DNA from: Acanthaster planci
Taxonomy: Eukaryota > Echinodermata > Asteroidea > Valvatida > Acanthasteridae
Length of the DNA stretch: 10,390 nt
Direction of reading: 5' to 3'
Assembly: GCF_001949145.1 (NCBI RefSeq)
Contig: NW_019091612.1
Coordinates: 70,835 to 81,224, forward strand
Part shown: piece after piece, positions 1 to 7,512 of the stretch
How the letters are laid out: every line of letters starts with the position of its first letter
Position numbering within the stretch: the first letter of the stretch is position 1
Program-made: the position numbers and the translations under genes
The notes under the pieces: model-generated
Told to the model about the DNA's origin: nothing
Databases searched by the model: none
The model's input: only the letters and a program-made list of their open reading frames with translations

Positions 1-978
1 GAGTATTTGATGTGTGATTACACTGTCGAAAGATCTAGTCGTTTGCGAGCGAAGTCGGTGATGTATTTCCCGGCAAATATGCTTATGTGCTTAAGAGTTG
101 CTAGGTTACTGTGGAGTTGCAGGAAACATCAAGAGGAGCAACATGTACCAGGATCCATGTCGTGACTGGTAGGCCTTATTTCGATACTGAGCTGTCAGCA
201 AAAACAAATCGTGGTTTCTTTTTCCATTTTCACTTTTGCAGAAAGTCTTACTCGAAATTAAAACTGATTAAAATAATACTGAGGGGTCTAATAGTAATAG
301 TCCGTACATCACCAGTATAAGCTTACACTGGAAAGGATTGGGCTTAATTTCATTGAGCCGTTAGCAGGAGATATTGGTTAGCAAATTTATATGCTAAGCA
401 AAACTCAGCAGGGAATCAGTAACAGTGTGTGGCATTTTGGCTGCTAGCCTGTGTTACTAATCAAATAATTTTCTGCGCTTAGTGCGTTTCTGTTGTGACT
501 CTGCGAACATACCGTAGGTAACATGAAGACCGTCTGCGTACCCCCACTGCTCTAAAAACGTAACCGATATCGAATTGAGGCCGGACTCTTCTGCAGGAAG
601 TCTTCGGTCTGCCAATGAAGCTCCACGGTCAATTTAAATCTTGTCCAGTGTATTATCATACTTCTCCGGGAGATAATTTGTATGTGGTTTATTACGGAGG
701 GTACATTTTCATAAATTGGTAATGATTTTGTGTATCTGGTGACAAAACAAAGTGCAGTGCCGCGAGTATTTGGTGTCGCCCTTGAGAGACATTCAATAGT
801 TTGCGTTGATTATTCGGCATGAACTGACGGGAAAAGTAGGCTTACTAGCCTCGTGTACATGTAACTAGTTTTCACCATTGACGTTCTGCATATCGTTTCT
901 TGAAACTTGGGAAATTTCATAGGTTGTCGATGTCAAAAACATCACTCGAAACCGCCTTTAGACAACTAAGGATTCTGA
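1..978. other. Left-edge region, no secure gene; weak exon-like segments
   Basis: No gene can be supported with confidence here. Two short stop-free stretches have splice-like borders on the plus strand. Bases 105-168 follow TTGCTAG, encode VTVELQETSRGATCTRIHVV and end before a weak GTAGGC donor. Bases 597-718 are listed separately. A good-looking acceptor (pyrimidine tract then TTTTGCAG) ends at 241, but every frame after it soon closes. The phases of these pieces do not chain together in an obvious way. They may be exons of the gene whose 3' end is proposed at 1102-1690, or chance. Confidence 0.3.
597..718 (+). CDS. Possible exon of an unrecognised plus-strand gene
   Basis: A strong acceptor (CTCTTCTGCAG, ending at 596) is followed by an open frame that begins EVFGLPMKLHGQFKSCPVYY. 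It then runs through a Tyr/Gly-rich stretch. The frame either ends at TAA 720-722 or leaves by a GTAATG donor at 719, which would leave two bases of a split codon. An internal ATG lies at 615. I do not recognise the sequence. It is short enough to arise by chance, and no adjoining exon could be fixed in a matching phase, so this is only a candidate. Confidence 0.15.
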
Positions 979-1101
979 GGGCTTAAATTGTCTTCAAAGA
1001 AGAGACACAGAAATGCTATTTTTACGAACTTTTCATCGACAACAAAATTCTTCGGTCGACTGGATAACTGCCGGGAACTGCATGTATCCACTCGACCGCT
1101 C

Positions 1102-1154
1102 ATGGGAAAATCAGTGATGCGACGGCAGGCTTTGACAGAACTCGCATCAGGCAG
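1102..1154 (+). CDS. Candidate exon A of an unrecognised gene (possible start)
   Basis: From ATG 1102 the frame reads MGKSVMRRQALTELASG and stops at a CAG|GTAGTT donor, leaving two bases (AG). With the first base of the exon starting at 1245 this makes Arg. The frame is also open upstream to 979, so 1102 may be an internal Met and the exon may begin at an acceptor near 980-1010. The ATG has G at +4 but C at -3, so the context is only moderate. What is seen is an open frame, a donor and a matching phase. That it is a gene is inference. I recognise no family. Confidence 0.3.
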
Positions 1155-1220
1155 GTAGTTGAATTAAACTCCTGCCGTGCTCGACGGGCTCTTCAAAAAT
1201 GCTGGATAAATACGTCATTG

Positions 1221-1228
1221 TGACGTCA
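1221..1228. promoter_or_regulatory. Perfect CRE palindrome (TGACGTCA)
   Basis: TGACGTCA is the full consensus site for CREB/ATF bZIP factors. A second half-type site, TACGTCA, lies four bases upstream at 1211-1217. If the exon at 1245 is internal, these sites lie in a 90-base intron just before its acceptor. If it is a first exon, they would be promoter elements. The sequence alone does not decide. Confidence 0.4.
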
Positions 1229-1244
1229 CTGATTTCCTTGGCAG

Positions 1245-1537
1245 GCTGAGGATTGATCATCAGATAGCAGTCAGTCCACGTAACCGCAGTGAGGAATGCA
1301 GTACCGTGGATGGAGTGTACATGTACAGTATACTCGCCACAGGGAATGGTGCAAACACGGAGTTAATGCATACGTACGCAGCTCTAAATGCGATTTCGGG
1401 GCTGGATAAAAATATCCTAGAATTAGTGGAGTCAAGAGGCCGCCACAACATCCACATAACCAGGACTCTGAAATGGCCTTCTCAGGCAGCAAATACATCT
1501 CCTTTACCTACATCTGAATTAAAGGAACGATTTCAAG
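1245..1537 (+). CDS. Candidate exon B of an unrecognised gene
   Basis: An acceptor (GATTTCCTTGGCAG, ending at 1244) opens a stop-free frame of 97 codons that ends at a CAAG|GTAACA donor. It leaves one base (G) to share with the next exon. The frame includes DGVYMYSILATGNGANTELM, then a mixed helical-looking stretch with SGLDKNILELVES, and ends in SELKERFQ. Ninety-seven codons without a stop is long for this AT-rich background, and the amino-acid mix is protein-like. Two minus-strand frames are also open here, which often happens opposite coding DNA. I see no known domain, signal peptide or membrane segment. Function unknown. Confidence 0.4.
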
Positions 1538-1625
1538 GTAACAGTAATACTAAGTATTAATAATAATACTGAATATTTTAAGGGACAAAAAGAAAGAGAC
1601 TGAGCGAAGATCTTTTTTTTTCTAG

Positions 1626-1690
1626 CCTGTGAGGGCGATTTCTTTGATGTGTTTGCGCATTTCAAGGGAGAAAAGCAAGCATTAATTTAG
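1626..1690 (+). CDS. Candidate terminal exon C of an unrecognised gene
   Basis: A run of T followed by CTAG (ending at 1625) is the strongest acceptor in this part of the window. The shared G plus CC gives Ala, then the frame reads CEGDFFDVFAHFKGEKQALI and stops at TAG 1688-1690. The intron before it is 88 bases, close to the 90 bases of the one before. The joined product of exons A-C would be 136 residues if it starts at 1102. An alternative in-phase terminal exon begins at 2064 (listed separately). AATAAA follows at 1774, which favours this model. Confidence 0.33.
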
Positions 1691-1773
1691 GGTGAGAAGA
1701 ACTGATTTTCAAAAAGTTTTTAAATTAAGGGAATTTCTGTGGGGAATGAGGATTATATTTTGCGAAAGTATGA

Positions 1774-1779
1774 AATAAA
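1774..1779 (+). terminator. Poly(A) signal AATAAA for the candidate left gene
   Basis: AATAAA lies 84 bases after the proposed TAG stop at 1688-1690 and is followed by a GT-containing stretch (GTTGAGGTAAATGCTGTTAG). The position suits a short 3' UTR. Single AATAAA hexamers are common in AT-rich DNA, so the weight comes from its agreement with the proposed gene end. Confidence 0.35.
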
Positions 1780-1818
1780 GTTGAGGTAAATGCTGTTAGG
1801 AATGTCTTGTACTGCGAA

Positions 1819-1980
1819 AACTAAATACTTGGTTCATCAAAACACAGCTTTAGAACCAAAACTAAATCAACACAGATACAAAAACACACCGACACCTCAT
1901 GCTAAAAACAGCAAACAAGAACAATGCACTTAAGTTAGGGTATATAACTTAAGATCTCTAAACTAAGTATCTTGGTTCAT
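1819..1980. repeat. Spaced direct repeat around an inverted repeat
   Basis: AACTAAATACTTGGTTCAT (1819-1837) recurs as AACTAAGTATCTTGGTTCAT (1961-1980) with one change and one inserted base. Between the copies sits an exact inverted repeat, CTTAAGTTA (1929-1937) and TAACTTAAG (1945-1953), around a 7-base loop. The loop and right arm contain TATATAA (1941-1947), a possible TATA box about 160 bases before the ATG at 2102. Function unknown. Confidence 0.4.
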
Positions 1981-2101
1981 TTCCTTGAGGAAGAAAAATA
2001 GCGAGGGTAGGACATCTGCAGGTCATTAGGCGCCAACCGCAGTTAATGAAATCTCCGTTTTAGCGCAGTCGGTTCTGCCTGTTGCTGACGTACTTTCGAC
2101 T

Positions 2102-2245
2102 ATGACTAATCTCAGTTTTGAAAGATGGAGAGTGGATAACCAACGAAGACTGGTGAATGGAAAGTCAAGCACAGCGCATCCAACTACGGAAGAGGAAGGT
2201 TCCTCTATGCAGACCTTTTTATGGATTGAATGCGCCGATGCTTAA
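2102..2245 (+). CDS. Possible 47-codon ORF or terminal exon
   Basis: ATG 2102 opens a 47-codon frame (MTNLSFERWRVDNQRRLVNG, then a Ser/Thr/Glu-rich part and SMQTFLWIECADA) closed by TAA 2243. The frame is open upstream to 2030. An acceptor-like CTCCGTTTTAG ends at 2063, so 2064-2245 could instead be a terminal exon. Its phase would accept the G left by the donor at 1538, making it an alternative end to the gene at 1102-1537. A TATATAA box lies at 1941. No family is recognised. At this length chance is a real possibility. Confidence 0.22.
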   Translation: MTNLSFERWRVDNQRRLVNGKSSTAHPTTEEEGSSMQTFLWIECADA

Positions 2246-3170
2246 AGAACGGTATACTACTACCAAATATACGCTTCCACCTTTCTTCTGGGGAGTTTAG
2301 CATTTTTGAAGGATGAAAAATGTGGGCATTCGTTTTTAGAACAAAAAGTTACCATTCCTGGATTCAAAACTCGAGTGTGCCACAGTTAAGGGTCCCAGCG
2401 AAGTCAAATGTTAATCTTATGGTTGAATGCATGAAGACGCAATTTCTTCCAAATTCTTGGCCTCGGTACGGCTGTTAGGCCGGTGCATCTTTTGTGTACA
2501 TTTATAGGCATTTTTCTTAAATGCCTAATAATTAGTCTTGTGATGATCCAGAACCATTTGAAGGGGGGATTTCTGGAGGCAGAAAATCTGAAAATGTTTT
2601 CATGTACTTTTTTACAGCCTTCTGAGGGTGAGAACACATTTAGGAGTTTTTTACACGCTTTTGAAAGAAGTGACAATAAATTGACCAAAATTGGCCTCTC
2701 TCGCATGATTTTTTGTTTCAAAGAAGGGGCTCTTTAGGGGCATCCTTGCGCCCAAACAGTCTCGAGGCCACTGTAGTGCAATCCTTATTATTATTGTCAC
2801 TTTCTTCCAGATTTACGACAAGATGAAAACGTTGTTTGCTTTTTTTTTCAAACTATACCCAATACTTTTCACTGCTATTACCTCTCCCCCCGAAACCAAG
2901 ACCCAGACGCCCCCTTAACAAATACTAGACCAGGCTTGTTGCGCTGTTACTCACGTGGAAGTTGCAATCCCTATTTTGATGATCTTGGGGTAGGAAAGGG
3001 GGATCATCTACGCAGGTCCAATACGATAACTACAGTTTGGCCTCGTGTGGTGCAGTTTGTGGATTAAATGGTGTTAACATGTGTTCTTAGGCTGGATTCT
3101 GTACTTGAACTCATTGCTACCCTGACTAAGCTAAGGGATCCATCACGCTGAACCACTGAATTGCTGTACC
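2246..3170. other. Non-coding spacer
   Basis: I see no supportable gene here. Open frames on both strands between about 2404 and 2737 overlap each other, begin with non-ATG codons or lack splice borders, and show no recognisable domain. An AATAAA at 2675-2680 could serve the small ORF at 2102, but nothing ties them together. Confidence 0.5.
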
Positions 3171-3222
3171 TCACTGATTTCAAGTCTGGTGAATACTTCA
3201 CTGATTTCAAGTCTGGTGAATA
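3171..3222. repeat. Two-copy tandem repeat, 27-bp period
   Basis: A 25-base unit (3171-3195, beginning TCACTGATTTCAAGTCTGG) is repeated exactly at 3198-3222 after a 2-base spacer. The perfect identity suggests a recent duplication. It could be a starting minisatellite and may vary in copy number between individuals. Confidence 0.85.
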
Positions 3223-6040
3223 GGGTATTACAAGTACAAAGCACTTTAAGAATTCCCATCAGGCTCTTTTGACTCATTAAGGAATCTAGTAAGAACATAT
3301 GCCAATATAACACACCAATACCCTTTGTCAATTGGCACAGCAGGTTTCCTGTTGCTGTTTTTGTGTTTCAGCAGTTTTATCATAATCAGAATTTACAATT
3401 CCTCCAACCCCAGAACAGCTGAGAACAGGTCGATTAATGGCAATCACTAATTTTCAGAGGTAACATATTGTGCCCCAAATCTTGTGTAGATACAGAAGAG
3501 GCGTTGGGTGTTTTGTTCTGTATGCCATTTTGGAATCACACAATTCCAAATATACATCTTTCTCCTATTTTTCTTCAATGGATGATTGAACCGTACTTAT
3601 CACATTGTAAGGATTTTTAAAAGAAATGTCACCGTCCGTCATTCACACAACCAGTGCTCTCCCAGAGTTCCAGACATATTTTCAAGTACTGGGTGGAAAT
3701 TCATAATTTTTATCTTATGATAGAGCACTCAAAAATAATGGGCGAATAAATTCACTCACGGCAAATATTTCCTGTCTTTAAAAAAGGTCATAAGCACTTT
3801 ACTTTCCTTCTCCTTTCAAGAGAAAAATACGAAGATGTCCATTCTCTAAAATCCCGCGCGGGTGTCTCGTTTGGTGGGAAAAGAGAGAAACGCATAATTA
3901 GGAAGCAAAAAAAAAAGTATCGCCCACTTAGCCCCGTCAAAGCGCCGAGTTTTTCTCGTCATGATCCTTGTCAGACGATTTTGTTTGCTTTTTTCCCAAA
4001 AATACATCACAATTTCAAACAATTGACGGCTTCGCCATCACATTGGTTTTCGTTCACAGCTGGTGCATTACTTGCGTCTTTTCCAGAAGACACATAAAAA
4101 TGGTCCTAAACTGATGAAAATAACAGGAGTTGTTTACATGTAGTTAAACGTTTGAATGTAGAATAATGCACATTGGTATTTTGTTCTTGCCTGCACATGC
4201 TCTAGTGAGAATTTACCATCATTCTGCAGACTGGCTCCAGATGGACTGCTTCTGCTTGATTTCCATACTAACGAGTTTAGTTGTCAGATGTTTGGACAAT
4301 AATCCCCTCGGGCTTTAGTTTGTAATCGATGATTCAACCTTACCAGCTGCTGCGCCCTCCCTATGTGTCTTATTAAATCTGCTCATTAATAATTTAGATA
4401 ATCACAGGCCGACAGCAGCTGCACTTTTGTTGAAAATACCACACAAAACTATAAGGTTTGTTCCCCGTGGAATGGGAATTAAAGTTAAATCCAAAATACA
4501 GCAGAAATTTGAATTATAAATTCATTTTAGATTGAGGCATGGCAATCCTTGCGACGACAACCAGGAATTGCATAACTAACTTGTACAAAATAACCCTACT
4601 TATGTTGGCTTCAAAATCCCACTTGAAAGCAGAGGTTGACTTATAAATCGCCAGCGATTCTGTTTGTACATTAAAATTAAGATTAATTACTTGAATTTTA
4701 TTACAGCATCAAAATGCAGGAAGTGTTTTGGCTGATCACTTTTACCAAACAGTAATAAGAAAAAAGTACTGAAATTTCTGCTGCTGGCAGAATGACCTCC
4801 ATATAAGGTTCTGAATTTTGCTGGGACGTTTCATCGGAGGGAAACAATAAATACCCTAGCTAACTGGATGCTTGCAACATTTACAAGGAAGTGTCACTTA
4901 CGTATTTAATACGAACATTCATCACTAACGCCAGGCTATCAAATGATGCTTTCAACATATCCTGTCACAGTGTGTATATTTTGAGAACTGGTTCCATATC
5001 CAATAAATCTCTCTCGCATTTTGTCTTGTATACATCCCAAATATTTTATTGGTGCCGTCATCTTACCAGCTTTTATAAATTATTAACCCAGTCACTTTTT
5101 AGCTCATGGTATTATAAGCATACGTCACTCATTATAGCTGATTTTATGAAAAAAAGAGTCAGGTGTAATGTTACTTCTGGGGGCTAATAACATTACTGTT
5201 AACGTTGTGCATACTGCATTCGAGAGTAAACCGATTTTTGTCTTGTCTAGCTACTTACTTATCAAACAAGCATTAATGTTAATCTGTGAACATAGACCAA
5301 AAAAACTGATGAACAACCCCTTCTAAATGACTTTATTTTGACAACCAGGATATTTGTGTGTTCAACTTCTATAACAAAGCATCACATGCGCCGAGAATGT
5401 TGCCACACATCCTGTGTGTGTGGAATGGCGTCCGGTATTAAGTTGTTTGGAGAAAAATTGCGATGGAGTTCATGAGTAAAAGTGGTTTCAGTTTGTTATG
5501 ATCACAATAACAACCCTAACATCCTGTAAAGTGATGACTCAATAACGCCGAAATTCCATCAGACATTCTCTTTTCCAAAAACTTAACCTGATTCCGCTCA
5601 AGTGAGATTGGATAAATGCAGACTTTCACATTAAGTCCATGTTGAAATGCGCTTGATGTGTATAAAATGATGTAATATAGTAGACATCCTGTGCCGGTAG
5701 CATGAGTATGGAAAACCAGGACTGACCACGCCCATCCCATCTGTAAATTTGCAAAAAGTGCCTTTTATTTGAAATGAATATAAAAATTGTTAGGAACAGT
5801 TCATTCATGAGTCAAATATGTAAAACTCATTTTATGGATGGATAGTTCAGGTTCACGTTCCATAATCTTTGTGATATCAAATGATATTTGTTCCTCACAC
5901 TCCAATTCCATTACTGACATGCAGGCTAATGTATATTTTTTGTCCTCAACCGCTCACGCAAATGAGACCCCTACGTGGTTAATACTTTTGGGGTCCCAAA
6001 CTCTTTGGACATGGCCACTAAAAGCAAAACAAATCACAAT
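3223..6040. other. Long AT-rich spacer with no supported gene
   Basis: About 2.8 kb without a convincing exon. Open frames at 4891-5187 (plus) and 5516-5808 (minus) have no recognisable motif or convincing splice borders. Small items seen are the palindrome CCCGCGCGGG at 3853-3862, inside a locally GC-richer patch (3850-3960) that also has TGGTGGGAAAA, and a stem CCACACA/TGTGTGG at 5403-5409 and 5417-5423. The spacer may hold distal control elements for either flanking gene, but none can be named. Confidence 0.5.
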
Positions 6041-6066
6041 AAAAAATAAAACAAAACAAAACAAAG
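6041..6066. repeat. A-rich (AAAAC)n tract
   Basis: A run of AAAATAAAACAAAACAAAAC type ends in AAAG. Such tracts can be microsatellites or the tails of retroposed elements on the plus strand. I see no SINE-like body upstream, so its origin is open. Confidence 0.6.
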
Positions 6067-6390
6067 TGGCAATGAGCATCGGGGTTGACCTCCCTCCCCT
6101 TTCTGGCTCCGTGCCTGTAGCATGCTTCGCGTAATGAAATCGTTAATTTAATTGTTCACACAAAGTGCGTAATAATTACAAACTGACTCCTTGGTTTTGT
6201 TCTGCATTTCCAGTATTTTAATTAGAAGTTTGTGATTTTTTTTGTTACCATTTGTGGGTGAGATGGGGTGTGGTCACTGCTGGTTCGCCATACACGATAG
6301 TGTGCATGGCCTTCTGGTAGAATATTTCAGTATATGCATTTTACCATTTGCAAGATAATACGACTTTGGGCCTTTCCCTGTGGCGAAGGG
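6067..6390. other. Spacer upstream of the MRPS34 promoter
   Basis: No gene or clear repeat is seen. An 8-9 base T run (about 6238) precedes a G/T-rich stretch. The base composition starts to shift from AT-rich spacer to the GC-richer promoter around 6360. Confidence 0.4.
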
Positions 6391-6399
6391 TGGGGCCTT

Positions 6400-6407
6400 A
6401 TGCAAAT
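6400..6407 (+). promoter_or_regulatory. Octamer site ATGCAAAT
   Basis: This is an exact match to the POU-domain octamer, about 200 bases upstream of the MRPS34 start codon. The octamer is a known promoter element of animal housekeeping and histone genes. An exact 8-mer occurs by chance often enough that its function here is only inferred. Confidence 0.35.
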
Positions 6408-6468
6408 GAAGATGTCAGCATCGTTCGGACAACACGGCTCTGCATCATACACCGGATGAACCCAGCTC

Positions 6469-6502
6469 GGCGCCCAGGCGCCATTCAGTAGGGCGCCATC
6501 TA
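6469..6502. promoter_or_regulatory. Three GGCGCC palindromes and a CTCF/YY1-like core
   Basis: GGCGCC occurs at 6469-6474, 6477-6482 and 6492-6497. On the minus strand the last one reads GGGTAGATGGCGCC, which agrees with the known animal CTCF consensus at 11 of 14 positions and also holds a YY1-type GATGGC core. The cluster is about 100 bases before the start codon, in the likely core promoter. A related motif, TAGAGGGCGCC, occurs in the promoter of the next gene (10034-10044). Confidence 0.45.
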
Positions 6503-6525
6503 CCCCGTCACTCATCAACTCAAAT

Positions 6526-6538
6526 CAATATGGCGTCG
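6526..6538 (+). promoter_or_regulatory. YY1-like site at the likely transcription start
   Basis: TCAATATGGCGTC matches the YY1 core (AANATGGCG) and sits 70-80 bases before the coding ATG. YY1 sites of this orientation are known to lie at or just inside the start of many nuclear genes for mitochondrial and ribosomal proteins in animals. No TATA box is seen nearby, in keeping with a housekeeping promoter. Confidence 0.5.
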
Positions 6539-6550
6539 CTCATGTTGTAA
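6530..6550 (+). other. Upstream ORF of six codons (MASLML)
   Basis: The ATG inside the YY1-like motif opens MASLML and closes at TAA 6548-6550, 53 bases before the MRPS34 start. If transcription begins upstream of 6530, ribosomes would meet it first and reinitiation or leaky scanning would be needed. If transcription starts inside the motif, it has no effect. It overlaps a possible GTAACT donor at 6546, but no partner acceptor is apparent. Confidence 0.35.
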
Positions 6551-6603
6551 CTTGGCAGGGAAATCCACTCGAATTTGGTCGTCAATAAACCAACCAAGAA
6601 AAC

Positions 6604-6783
6604 ATGGAAAGGGTGCACAGGCACGTGTGGTTTACGGGAAAGAATCTTATCAATATTCTGACAGAGCTGCCGAACTACGGGATTGGAAGGCTTGTAACGA
6701 GGCGGAGATGGACGATGTTGTTTCCAGAGAATGAACCGTGTTACCTGAAAGTAACTCGTGTCAAAATCGACTGCACAAGACCG
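6604..6783 (+). CDS. MRPS34: MRPS34 exon 1: mitochondrial ribosomal protein mS34, N-terminal part
   Basis: mS34 is an animal-specific protein of the small mitoribosomal subunit; in mammals it binds and stabilises 12S rRNA. This exon encodes residues 1-60 and ends in phase 0 at a CCG|GTAATT donor. Residues 22-36 (LPNYGIGRLVTRRRW) and 44-53 (EPCYLKVTRV) match the hallmark mS34 segments, LPLFGLGRLVTRKSW and EPCYWRLTRV in human. The ATG has a strong context (AAAACATGG), and an in-frame TAA at 6586-6588 rules out extension within this exon. Human mS34 has about 65 more residues before the core; as I recall, the fly protein also starts close to it, so the short form is plausible. Residues 1-20 are basic with no acidic residue after Glu2, which would suit mitochondrial import. 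Confidence 0.93.
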
Positions 6784-7060
6784 GTAATTTAGCCCGATTT
6801 CAGGTTCCTAACAATGTTTAAAGTAATATTTTTCGATAACAACCTTTTAATGCAATTTTTAAAAAATGGACTTTGAAATGCATATGCAGCCAGAAATGAG
6901 ACAGCCGAATCCACACGTTCTTCCTTATACTTTTTTTATAGCACCGTTACACTGCTGCAGAACTAAGCATGTGCATAAACAAGCAGAAGTTCACAGGTAC
7001 GCTATGAAAGCATCACATATCCGCGTACGCTTAGAACAGAACAGAACTGACTCACGTGTA

Positions 7061-7280
7061 GCACTGTGTAGCATCGGGTTTGTGCACAAGTCAATGGTGC
7101 AGCACTTTTTTGCTACACGCCCTGGCCCCTTCCTTTTTCATTTTCCCGTGTAGCATGCACTGTGTAGCAGCGGGTTTGTGCACAAGTCAATGGTGCAGCA
7201 CTTTTTGCTACACACCGTGGCCTCTTCCTTTTCTTGCACCTTCGTCTTGCACTGTGTAGCATTAGTGTGCACTTGAAGGT
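7061..7280. repeat. Tandem repeat, 92-96 bp units
   Basis: Units start with GCACTGTGTAGCA at 7061, 7157 and 7249. The first two share GGGTTTGTGCACAAGTCAAT and the following GGTGCAGCAC, with few changes. The third diverges about 16 bases in. Inside each full unit, GTGTAGCA (7066, 7162) and TGCTACAC (7111, 7206) form an inverted pair 52-53 bases end to end. The layout fits either a minisatellite or tandem insertions of a tiny element with 8-bp inverted ends. Confidence 0.8.
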
Positions 7281-7345
7281 CTGGTTCTTAGACCATCTGA
7301 TCGGCTGTGCCTATATCCTATTGCATATCACCTGACTAAACATTC

Positions 7346-7371
7346 TGTGTAGCATGTAGCACTGCTACACA
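7346..7371. repeat. Perfect 9-bp hairpin of the GTGTAGCA family
   Basis: TGTGTAGCA (7346-7354) and TGCTACACA (7363-7371) are exact inverse complements around the 8-base loop TGTAGCAC. The arms are the same sequences that bound the tandem units 100-300 bases upstream, so this looks like an internally deleted copy of the same unit. Confidence 0.75.
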
Positions 7372-7512
7372 CACAGGTTCTGTCTTCTTCGGTCTCATTT
7401 CTGGCTGGGTATATTTAAATGTTAGTAGGCCTACCGACATGACGTTATTCTGATTGGTCTGTGCAGTAAGTACATTTTTTGTCATACAACCTGTGACCTA
7501 ACCCCACACCTA

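Noticed and set aside
483-517. A 35-base exon-like piece (TTAG acceptor, TAG|GTAACA donor) that would be in phase with the exon at 1245
   Set aside because: It is too short to judge by eye, and the exon ending at 1154 fits the same phase with a longer open frame.
2404-2737. Overlapping open frames on both strands (105 codons minus, 84 codons plus)
   Set aside because: The minus frame begins with TTG, is rich in Lys/Arg and Leu without a recognisable motif, and neither frame has convincing splice borders. Both fit chance openness in a stop-poor patch.
4891-5187. 98-codon plus-strand open frame
   Set aside because: It starts with GTG, has low-complexity AT-driven composition (many Ser, Thr, Ile, Tyr, Phe), and shows no domain or splice context.
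5516-5808. Two overlapping minus-strand open frames
   Set aside because: No motif, no homology recognised and no promoter or poly(A) context; the frames overlap each other in different phases.
5838-6134. 98-codon plus-strand open frame with ATG
   Set aside because: It runs through the A-rich (AAAAC)n tract, which is read as Lys/Asn/Thr-rich sequence. No domain is visible and the ATG context is unremarkable.
6327-6518. Minus-strand open frame over the MRPS34 promoter, as a possible divergent gene
   Set aside because: The product has no recognisable motif and the region is better explained as promoter. A divergent transcript is possible but unsupported.
6552-6734. Plus-strand open frame overlapping MRPS34 exon 1 in another phase
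   Set aside because: It begins with TTG and is a shadow of the MRPS34 reading frame, which has clear homology.
6866-7153. 95-codon plus-strand open frame in MRPS34 intron 1
   Set aside because: The second half reads through the GTGTAGCA tandem units and there is no recognisable protein feature.
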